Under the pieces are notes generated by a model. The model did not search any database, was not told the DNA's origin, and was given only the letters and a program-made list of their open reading frames with translations. Below, one piece after another: positions 55,633 through 64,000 of a DNA stretch of 64,000 nucleotides. Each line of letters opens with the position of its first letter. Position 1 is the first letter of the stretch. Source of the stretch: Lepas anatifera (taxonomy: Eukaryota > Arthropoda > Thecostraca > Lepadidae); assembly GCA_034440635.1 (NCBI GenBank), contig JAOTON010001615.1, forward strand, positions 196,501 through 260,500. Direction: 5' to 3'. The position numbers were made by a program, and so were the translations under genes.

Positions 55633-56888
55633 CACGCACCCCGCTGGGAGGGGGGGCAAACTTCCTCCCACCCCCTCCCTCCAGGTTTTTTTCCAGATAA
55701 CGCGAAAACGAACAAATGCAGACCAACGAAACTTACAGTACCTTATCCCTATCAATTTTACGCATCTGACCAAATATTTTAGGTCAGGTCATGTCAGGTC
55801 AAGGAGCTATCCAAGGTCAAGCGAAAAAATCGGGGATGAGGTGGCTTAGTGGATAGCACCCTTATCTTCTAAGCCACTGGTCCCGGGTTCAAGTCCGGTG
55901 GAGGCTCTGAATAAGTTGATCTGATCCCCAAAATCCCTTCCAACAGGGTGAGAGTTGGCGACGCCGTATGACCCTGGCAGTTGGTGCGTCGTTAAACCCC
56001 AACAATTATTATAAGGTCAAGCGAAACGACCTCAAAACCTAAAATCACGAGTTTGAAGCGGCGCCTAAGGATCATCTGCCAACTGATCACTTTGAAACTG
56101 TCACAATGTGATGAGGTCATTAGGGTTAAAAATCTGATCTCTCGGAATTTTGATAGTGTTGACCTAAGGTGGGGTCAATTTGTTGGTCACCCTATTATAA
56201 GTCTATAGTGAAAAATTGAGAGGGCTCGTTTTCAGTAAATACTGGATAGATAAAGCTACAAATCCTCACACCAGTAAATACTGGATAGAGAAAGCTAAAA
56301 ATCCTCACACCGTGTATCCTTAAGACGATTTTGACGATAAAGTTGAATTTCTGACCATCTGACCTCTCAAAGGTCATGTCAGGTCACAAGAGCATACAGT
56401 GATTCTTTTGTAAATAACTTCTCACTGAATTGAAATAAAGCTCTTATTTTGCTAGCCTTGTGTTTATATTGTCACAGGGAGTCGATTGATATGCAACATG
56501 ACCATACCAGGTGACCCTGTGCCCCTGACCTAGCTCGAGGTCAGGTCATTTTCACAATTTGACCTAGCATGGGCATATTATACATAATTCGATTTGCCAC
56601 AATGAAAGGAATCCAATGATGCATAAATATGTGCTCTAGCTATTCTGAGTAAATACATAGAGGTGGAAACGTACTCTGCCCTGTTGTAAGCCTATGGAAC
56701 CTTCTTTGACCTATGCTGACCTCAATATTAGCCTGACAAAATGCTTCCTATAATTTATCTTTGTCTCGTCAAGAGCTTTCGAACACCCTCCGTAATTTTT
56801 CTTTAGCTTTCCTGGGAAATGAGATACGGAGGGAGCAAAAACGCGCCCTAGCGGGGCGTGTTATGCCAGGGACCCAGCGGGGCGCGTG
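55633..56888 (-). mobile_element. D2: TTAA-flanked element, family D, reverse (1256 bp, with SINE)
   Basis: TTAA at 55629-55632 and 56889-56892. Left end CACGCACCCCGCTGGGAGG; the right end inverted is CACGCGCCCCGCTG. It is collinear with reversed D1. The length excess over D1 is explained by a SINE with its target duplication (200 bp) and a 39-bp tandem duplication (56234-56272 and 56273-56311). Confidence 0.87.
55827..56012 (+). repeat. tRNA-derived SINE, full length (186 bp), with 14-bp target duplication
   Basis: The head has an A-box (TGGCTTAGTGG, about 55842-55852) and a B-box (GGTTCAAGTCC, about 55886-55896), internal promoter elements for RNA polymerase III. A CTTCTAA heptamer fits an anticodon loop with TCT (Arg), although the stem is degraded. 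The tail GCCGTATGACCCTGGCAGTT, GGTGCGTCGTTAAA ends in CAATTATTAT. The flanks AAGGTCAAGCGAAA at 55813-55826 and 56013-56026 are identical, proving retroposition into D2. Confidence 0.9.
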
Positions 56889-56892
56889 TTAA

Positions 56893-57916
56893 ACCTTGCC
56901 CCACTCGGGGGGCCATCGATGGCCCCCAAGGTTTTTCCAGGATAGCGAAAAACGATGAGACGCAGCACTGCGGTTGAGGGCTCTACCTCTCACCCCATTA
57001 TTTTACCACCATCCATGAACTTTTTACCCCGGGTCACCCAAGATCAGGTCACCAGGCGAGGTCAACCGAGCTCACCTCACTTTAAATTTTGAGCTCTATA
57101 AAAGCTACATTTCTAAGTCGATCGATTTGAAACTTCCTACACTTCGTGAACTCTCCGGGGTCTACAAGGTGTATATCCGGGTTTTCTCGATTTCGTGACC
57201 TGAGGTCAGGTTACGAGGTGACCCCTCCCTTTGCAAAAGCATGGAAAAAGCTGCCTCATGATCTAAAAGTCATAAAAACGATTTCAAATGCTCGGCTTGC
57301 TCAGAACAGCGTTCTTGGACACCCTTTCACGGATCCTAGGGGCCATATTTTCCCTTTGCAACTCTTCGAGGTCATACAAGGTCACCAGGGGTCAAAAACA
57401 GTATTTTGACAATACATTTTGACCTAATTAAGCTAAAGCGCTGAATCAAACACCACCGTGTATGTCCTCTCACTGGATTTCATTTCATATACGGCAAAGT
57501 TACCTTCTGACCTTTTGTAATCTTAGGTCATATTAGGTCACGAGGTGACCTCTGGAGGTCAAACCACTAGCCGGAGGTCATTACATTCCATATAGCGGAA
57601 ATAGGTCTGGCATTTTCCTATCAAATTTATTTTTACCAGATCTCAATAGCTCTAATGGCATAAGAGTTATGCCCAGTCAGCTTAAGCATTGAATATTTGA
57701 GTGAAAATAGCCTATCTTGACCTAACTTAACCTTTCGAGGTCAAACCATTGACCTGAGCGCTTAAACATGCAAAGCAATTTCTTACTGAATTTACGCTAG
57801 CTTTCTAATGCACTTTGCAGATTTTTGCTAACCCTCATATTTTCGGAGTTAGCGGGAGGGCCATCGATGGCCCCCGATGGGGCGAAGGTGGCGCCGGACC
57901 TCCGGTGGGGCGCGGG
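56893..57916 (-). mobile_element. C5: family C copy, reverse, inserted beside D2 (1024 bp)
   Basis: The left TTAA (56889-56892) is shared with D2. The right flank is TCAA (57917-57920), one change from TTAA. Ends ACCTTGCCCCACTCGGGG and, inverted, ACCCGCGCCCCACCGG. Palindrome GGGGGCCATCGATGGCCCCC at the left end. Collinear with C2 in reverse. Confidence 0.87.
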
Positions 57917-58756
57917 TCAAGAAACCTGGGCATAGCTCTCATGTCATGAGAGCAATTGAGGTCTGGTACAGTAAGTTTGATAGGACAATTTCAGGGCTTT
58001 TTCCGCTATCTGGAAGATAATGACCTCCCGCCAGTGGTTTGACCTCCCGAGGTCTCCTCTTGACCTTACATAACCTGAGGTCACGGAAGGTCAGGTGTTT
58101 TTTTTTTTTTTTTTATTTTGGTTTTGATTAAAAAAGAAAAAAGTGACCTTGATATATACCAAATGAAAGCCAGTGACGAAACATACACGATGGCGTTTAA
58201 TGCAGTGCTTTAACTTGATTAAGTCAAACTATATCGTCAAAATACTGTTTTTGACCCCTGGGGACCTGTGATGACCTCAAATGTGTCAAATGGAAAATAT
58301 AACCCCTGAAATTCGTGAAAGGGTGAACAAGAATGATGTTCAGAGAAATCTGAGCATTTGCAATGATTGTTGTGATTTTTAGATCATACCACAGCTTTTC
58401 GTCATGCTTTTGCAATGGGAGAGGTCATCTCGTGACCTAACCTCAGGTCACGAAATATAAAATCCTCCGATATACATGTTGTAGACCCAGGAGGCGTCAT
58501 CAAGCGTAAACAAAAATTCAAATCAATCGGCTAAAAAATTTAGCTATGATAGAGCTCAAAAGTTGAATTGAGGTGACCTTTGTTGACCTCGCCTGGTGGT
58601 CTAACCTGGTGTGGCCCGGGGTAAAAAACCTGAGGGATGAGGCAAAAATGATTGGGTGAGAGATTATTCAACCGCGATGCTGTGCCTTGTCGTTTTTCTG
58701 TTGTTCTGAAAAAAACCTTAGGGGCCACCGATGCCCCCTGGTGGGGCGCGGGTTAA

Positions 58757-59673
58757 CACGCGCACTGGAGAGGGGCCTCGGAGGCCCCCCCACCTGTTTT
58801 TCCGAGGTGACCGGAGAACCGCTTGTAGCCGAAAACCGAAACGTGGCTACATTTAACAGAATTTAATAGCGCGTCGATTGGTGAAGAGTTTTTGAAAATC
58901 GTCCGAAAATTTTTTGACTTATAGGCTTTCAAAGTCAGACCTGCATTTTGAGATCGCCGTAAACGCGCGGTCGGACCAGTTAGCTTGCATTGAAGACCGA
59001 GTGGTGACGTCATAACGTCATATAAGCGGGACTATATGTCAAGGTCACTTCACATGAAGGTCAAGGTCAAGGTCAAAGGTCACAGGTCAAGGTCATATCT
59101 GCACTTTCAAGGTCACTGACCACTGTGCGTCCGGCCAAATGACGTTACCCCGTCTGACATATATTATGCTATGACGTCATCGGTAGGGTACCCCAATACA
59201 AAGGTCAAGGTCAAAGGTCAAGGTCAAAGGTTATTGGGAAAGGTCAATCCTCATTTCCCGCCAAACAGTGGCTAGAGTGTTAGTCAAAGTGTAAATAATA
59301 AATAGTATACCATATGGTGACCTTAAAGGTCAATGACCTCGAATGACCTTGAACCAAAAGTTGTGGGGAAGCCTCTTTGAGACCTCTTCTCTATGAAACT
59401 TGTCCGCCTTTAGCTTATTCCCGCCATTTTCCTGCATAATCACAGCATTTACCAATCGATCCCAGCATGGCCAATATTTGACCTTTACGACCTCGTTTGA
59501 CCTTGAAGATATTGACCTAGGTCAATGAAAATTGGTCATCATGTAGATCACTATAGCCCCCACCCACCTACCAAGTGGCGTTTTTCTAACCCTCTTAGTT
59601 TCCGCGATCTTAGGGGGGCCTACCAGGCCCCCTCCAGTGCGCGTTAGTGCCAGACCCCCCTCCAGTGCGGGTG
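58757..59673 (+). mobile_element. A3: TTAA-flanked element, family A (917 bp), abutting C6
   Basis: TTAA at 58753-58756 (shared with the end of C6) and 59674-59677. Complete family A ends, palindromes, AGGTCA arrays (59040-59095, 59198-59232) and TGACGTCA octamers (about 59006 and 59172). Confidence 0.92.
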
Positions 59674-59679
59674 TTAAGC

Positions 59680-59790
59680 AGCGATGGTGTGTGCAATTAA
59701 GCTGGTGACCCCGCTGCGTATGGAGGTGTGTAGTTAAGAGGCGAAAGTGTGTTGTGTGTAGTTAAACTGGGACCCCGTGTGTGTTAAACG
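59680..59790. repeat. GTGTGTAGTTAA-type short repeat
   Basis: Four loose copies of GTGTG(T/C)A(G/A)TTAA, two followed by GACCCCG, right after A3. Confidence 0.45.
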
Positions 59791-60397
59791 TATGTAGTGA
59801 AGGGCCACGGCTAGAAGATATATAGATACTTGACGCGTGCTTATGCACATTCGTTCCCGGACCTGACTTATTGTTGCTGGCTAAAGCCCAATGCAGACCC
59901 AACCTTTGAAAATATACATAAATAAGCCTGGTGGAGGCCCCAACTTTGAAAATATACTTAAATATGCACTCATTAAACCTCCGCAAATTATTTTATCTAC
60001 ACCAATTAATGCTGGAAAAGTCCTCAGGTTGTGTGCTACACACAGCCGTTTTGGGGCCCGGGCCCGATCTATTGATGCGAGCAGCAGTACCTACACAGAA
60101 CTAGCTATCTTAAGCCAGTCAACAATTATCCTCAGAGACACAATTACTCTAACAAGGCAAGACACAAAGCAAGGCAGAGGACAGGGAAACAACGGAGAAA
60201 GAAAGAAAACAATATTTGACAGGATGTTTTTCCAGATGAGGGAGTAAATAATCATTCAGCTCATTCACAAAAGTCATAAAACAGACAAATAAAGGAAGTA
60301 TATAGAGCGGTAATATTTATTTTGCGATAGTTGGATAAATCTCGACAGCAGGTTTCTCACGGCGCTCGAGATGTTCAGTTCTCCCCCTACTTTGGGG
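59791..60397. other. Anonymous spacer
   Basis: A short direct repeat (CCAACTTTGAAAATATAC-like words near 59900 and 59940) is present. No gene recognised. Confidence 0.4.
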
Positions 60398-60720
60398 CAG
60401 TGGCGGATCCCGCAGGCAGGTTGGGGGGCAAACCAAACTCGAAAAGTCGAAAAGCAGAATAAGAAAATGCCACGCTTTGAACGATTTTACCACAATTGAA
60501 CTAGACAGTAGGTTTAAGGTGATTAGCCGAAGTCGGGAAAAGGCGTTGCGAGGTGACAGATGGGACCACATAAAAATTTATTGTAAAGTAATAAGGAGCG
60601 AGGCAAATATAAAGTCATCAGCTTTGAAGGGCGGGGGAGGGGGCATGAACATAGTTTTGCCACGAGCATTTCCGTTGGAGGGGCAAATACATTCCCCTCT
60701 CTGGATCATAGGCGGTGGAA
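60398..60720. mobile_element. hAT-like left end without confirmed right end
   Basis: CAGTGGCGGATCCCGCAGG at 60398, followed by a GGGGGGC run, matches the end seen at 2202 and 14764. A CTCTCTGGATCATAGGCGG stretch near 60697 may be the eroded right end. No target duplication found. Confidence 0.45.
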
Positions 60721-60983
60721 CAGGGGGGGGGCACCAGGGCACCGTGCCCCATCCTCTTAGACGGACCAGGGGGTCCACCATAGAGGTGCCCTTCCCCTTA
60801 AATCGGTGAAAATAGCAATGAAGTAACGCTTGGTCCAGGCTTTGGAAGACAAGCTTTGAGCTTGTGAGATTTTTTCACAGACCCATAGAGTCTGACACCA
60901 AATCAACTTTGTTCGTTTTTCAAACGTTGATAGGTTTTGGAGTGCTGCGGCGAGGAGCATGATGTTAAGTTGATAAGGTGTTC
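60721..60983. other. Anonymous spacer
   Basis: No repeat or coding identity recognised. Confidence 0.35.
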
Positions 60984-61123
60984 ACTGGCCTGTCCCCTCG
61001 AATCCGGATGTAAAAAAACACTGAAGATTGTATATTCGGGCACAGCCCTTCATCAAAATCATGTAGTAAATATAACAAATGTTCAGTCATAGTGTAGCCA
61101 GACCTCGAATGTCTATATGATGT

Positions 61124-61169
<46 letters not shown>

Positions 61170-61202
61170 CCAGACCTCGAATGTATATATATATGATGTA
61201 AC

Positions 61203-61297
<95 letters not shown>

Positions 61298-61376
61298 CAT
61301 ATATACATTCGAGGTCTGGCTACACTATGACAACATTTTTTATAGCCAGACCTCGAATGTATATATATGATGTAAC

Positions 61377-61433
<57 letters not shown>

Positions 61434-61548
61434 CATATATACATTCGAGGTCTGGCTACACTATGACTGAACATTTTTTATATTTACTACATGATTTTGA
61501 TGAAGGGCTGTGCCCGAATATACAATATTCAGTGTTTTTTCCATCCGG

Positions 61549-61626
<78 letters not shown>

Positions 61627-61762
61627 TCATGTATACATTCGAGGTCTGGCTACACTATGACTGAGAATTTTTGATATTTACTACATGATTCTGGTGAAGG
61701 GCTGTGCCTGAATATACAATCTTCAGTGTTTTTTACATCCAGATTCGAGGGAACAGGCCAGT
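60984..61762. repeat. Foldback with (TA)n cores and repeated inverted arms
   Basis: The outer arms (about 60984-61124 and 61624-61762) are inverse copies: ACTGGCCTGTCCCCTCGAAT on the left corresponds to ATTCGAGGGAACAGGCCAGT on the right, and ACATTCGAGGTCTGGCTACA recurs next to each TA tract. Four (TA)n tracts (about 61125-61168, 61203-61292, 61376-61430, 61550-61623) are separated by further copies of the inner arm in both orientations. Tyr/Ile frames across it are repeat artefacts. Confidence 0.88.
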
Positions 61763-63500
61763 ATCAACCTCATCAGCTTTGTTCGTTTTCCTAAGATATA
61801 ATGTTTTGCACATAGAATCCTTGATCTCATTGCGTAGCCTCTCCAATCCCGTAAGATAGTCCGGAACATAACTACTGAAAAATGGTAGGCGTTAAAATTT
61901 GGCTGCCCCTGACAGGCATGTGGTCTGAGGTAAAAAATATAAGAGAGACCAACTTTAAACCGGTTCAAATTAAGGCGACAGTAAAACGGGTAAAACAAAT
62001 GCCGTTTTCTGGAAAAATAATTAGTTTGGCTTTAAAAGAAGAGTGGCAAAGAACATGCTGAAATTTGAGTTATGGTACGTGACATGTCAGATCCTGTCTT
62101 CCTTTCCCAAGACATTCCGACCTTTTGATTAGGTATACTTACTTAAATGCATCACCCTCAGCAGTTTTTTTTTGGTAGCAGCTCATCACGTTTCTTTAAA
62201 CATATATTTCTATGCTAATATATTGTTGTGTAAACTGTTCCTCTCGGTAAAACAGTTTCCCGTTTATTTAGAATTCTAGGAAACAAGGCCATTCACGGGA
62301 TTTTGAAAGAAATATGCATCTCGTAGAGGTTAATACCTAATTCATATTTCGTTTATCCAAGACCACGCAGTAGCAAATGGTACACGTATCTTGCGCGGAA
62401 AGCAGCCCCTTCCCAGGGCTTTTTGCTCTCTGTTGGGTGGTGTCTAAGCTGGATGTGTAAGCTGGAGAAGAATTCTGACTGAACTCCGCCGTGAAAACCC
62501 TGACTGCTCCACAAAAGACAAGTTTTCGGACTAACCAGATAGTAAATCAATGATGTGCGGCACACTCCAACCAGAAATTTATTAATTATCTTTCCAGGTT
62601 TTGTACACACACCATAACCTCTAGCGGTTCCTGATTCTAAGGTTCAGATATATTCCTTGCTCTTCGACAGAAATGTTATCCTGATGGTTCTTTTTCTATC
62701 CATTGTCTTTAATATTTTTTTTGCAGCGCGATTCCTTCTGGCCCTCTTCTCACGTGCGGATAGTGTGGCTGTTGCCATTCTCATCTAAAATTTTGTAGCA
62801 CTGGGCCATTCCAAGCAGGGAGTTGCGCTCCGGCTTTTTAGCCTATGCCAAAAATGGCAACCTCAAATCTGGCATTCACCATGGTGATGACGTCAGCGAT
62901 CGCCTAGAGCTGCTTAGCAACGCATTGTCGCTGAGCATTGTAGAAGACGGGGCTATCAGGAGATAAATTGCGTGTTAGGGGCAATAATAATGTTTTTTGT
63001 GGACGTGGGGTAATAAATCCTGGGTCTACCTCTCGCCAGATGCATCTTGAAACCGTAAAACACTCCACGATCCGTAGTCGATTCTCGTTGAATGAATGGG
63101 CGGCTCCACCTTGAGAGCAACTGCTGACGTCACAAACGTAAAAGTCTTTAGAAACAGAGGTTGCCATTTTTTGAGAGGGGAGCGTTAAATTACATTTAAA
63201 GGCCTTGATTCCAAGGGCAGAGGCTCGACACCAAAATCGTTGAGGCGTCGAAAGTTGTGCAATAGTTCGGGTAAAACAGGTAACTTTCAGGCCAGGGTCG
63301 ACGCAGTGCTGCTGTTGCCTTTCTGTCCACCCACCAATGTGCAGCACGCATGCGGCTCGAAAGCGTGACAAAATCGCTGCAGCTAGAAATTATTACTTTA
63401 CAAGCTCGCATGCAATTCTATACCTATAGGTCTAGATGCATATTATCATAAACGTCAGAATAAGGAGGCGCGGTGAACATGGGAGCAAGAGACTCGAGGG
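61763..63500. other. About 1.7 kb with no recognised content
   Basis: A 155-codon minus-strand frame (63371-62904) has no recognised domain. TGACGTCA words occur at about 62888 and 63124. No gene or repeat family identified. Confidence 0.4.
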
Positions 63501-63519
63501 GCTAAAGCCGCGTTTAGGA

Positions 63520-63730
63520 TCCTGGCCGTCCAGCAGCAGCAGCGCGATCTGCACGAAGGACGAGGTCACGCTCTGCAGATTGCGATTGGGACACACCCAC
63601 GCTACGCACGCCTATCAGCTGGCGTCCAGACCGAGTGCCCGCGCTCCGCTGATAAATAGACTCATCGGAAACAAGTTCTCGTGGAATGTCGGGACTCGGA
63701 TAGAGAGAGAGCACTCGTTATATCCGGGGG
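63520..63730 (+). pseudogene. LINE 3' fragment (end of RNase H region and zinc-knuckle segment)
   Basis: The frame starting near 63550 reads KDEVTLCRLRLGHTHATHAY, the conserved stretch that follows the RNase H domain of jockey/I-like elements. After a frameshift at about 63620-63670 another frame reads VLVECRDSDRERALV, matching the C-terminal knuckle-type region of the same elements. The intervening Cys/His residues are disrupted. This is a different element type from the RT fragment at 7736-9020, which shows no RNase H. Confidence 0.65.
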
Positions 63731-63894
63731 TCTCTCACACTCGGTTCGCTCCTTGGGAAGCATCTGCTTGTTTAGTTTGCCAGCATAATGCATTATCTGG
63801 AGGGCGTTGGCTTAATTTTTTGTCTGCTTTCCTTCATAGCCGTTTAGGTTTCTTGTATGAAATATATTGAACCGCCTATGGCGTGAGGGTAATT

Positions 63895-63965
63895 ACGATT
63901 TACTATTTACTAATTACTAATCCTATTACTACTATTTACTATTACCTAATTACTATTTTACACCC
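63895..63965. repeat. (ATTACT)n-like simple repeat
   Basis: Loose tandem words TTACTATTTACTA, AATTACTAATCC and ACTATTACC near the window end. Confidence 0.6.
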
Positions 63966-64000
63966 ACCTGTTATTTTATGTACCTTTTTGGTCTTCTAGA

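Larger units (their letters stand above)
55425..58752 (+). mobile_element. C6: family C copy split by D2 and C5
   Basis: The left part 55425-55628 (GCGCCCCACCAGGGTCC, eroded flank CAAA at 55421-55424) ends at an internal TTAA. The right part 57921-58752 resumes at exactly the next family C position (CTGGGCATAGCTC) and ends with TTAA at 58753-58756. In C2 the same internal site is TTAA at 31995-31998. A T-rich insertion at about 58091-58140 is extra in this copy. Confidence 0.87.

Noticed and set aside
55831..55905. Functional tRNA-Arg gene
   Set aside because: The anticodon stem does not pair, and the unit continues into a SINE tail with a 14-bp target duplication, so it is a SINE head.
61113..61660. 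Tyr/Ile frames across the TA tracts
   Set aside because: Products of (TA)n; not proteins.
62904..63371. 155-codon minus-strand frame
   Set aside because: No recognisable family and no splice or start context. Kept only as an anonymous region.

Overview
The window is repeat-saturated eukaryotic (metazoan) DNA. It has fragments of a Ty3/gypsy-type retrotransposon and of two non-LTR retrotransposons, a tRNA-derived SINE, long (CA)n and (TA)n microsatellites, minisatellites and many non-autonomous DNA transposons. There are no operons, ribosome binding sites or dense coding. The gag and LINE protein styles suggest an invertebrate, possibly an arthropod, but the species cannot be fixed from the sequence. 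No complete host gene was recognised; only a few exon-like pieces were found.

Most of the readable structure is one group of DNA elements, named here A, B, C, D, E and G. Each is about 0.9-1.05 kb (E is larger). They are flanked by TTAA, have 14-20 bp terminal inverted repeats beginning CACGCGC or CCC(T/G)CGCCCC, carry a G/C-rich palindrome just inside the ends in several families, and are very rich in AGGTCA/TGACCT half-sites. TTAA duplication is the hallmark of piggyBac-type transposition. Two other classes are also visible: hAT-like elements with CAGxGGxGGATCC or CAGGGGTCTAAAAA ends and 8-bp target duplications, and an 834-bp TA-flanked element (F).

Layout. 1-2.0 kb: decayed gag-protease-pol remnant and a possible LTR. 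2.2-5.8 kb: hAT-like miniature elements, a G/C-rich minisatellite, a perfect hairpin and a CA microsatellite. 6.1-6.8 kb: CpG-rich block with a TATA box. 7.7-9.0 kb: LINE reverse transcriptase on the minus strand. 10.5-12.5 kb: a three-level nest (A in F in a hAT-like element). 12.8-19.5 kb: B, G and A copies and fragments. 20.1-22.1 kb: CpG-rich block with a possible first exon, then a GTGTC-type minisatellite. 22.4-24.8 kb: nothing recognised. 25-33 kb: B3, an exon-like stretch, D1, C1 and C2. 33.3-35 kb: degenerate repeats and a 21-bp minisatellite. 35.4-43.5 kb: a large palindrome whose centre holds element E, which itself holds a 4.1-kb hAT-like element. 44-48.7 kb: mostly anonymous. 48.8-54.4 kb: F2, A4, C3 and C4. 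55.4-59.7 kb: a composite of C6 split by D2 and C5, with a SINE inside D2 and A3 abutting. 61-61.8 kb: a (TA)n-cored foldback. 63.5 kb: a LINE 3' fragment.

The genes do not form a pathway. The value of the window is its layered transposition history. Several layers are proven inside the window by target-site duplications, and one insertion by a natural unoccupied copy of the host repeat.
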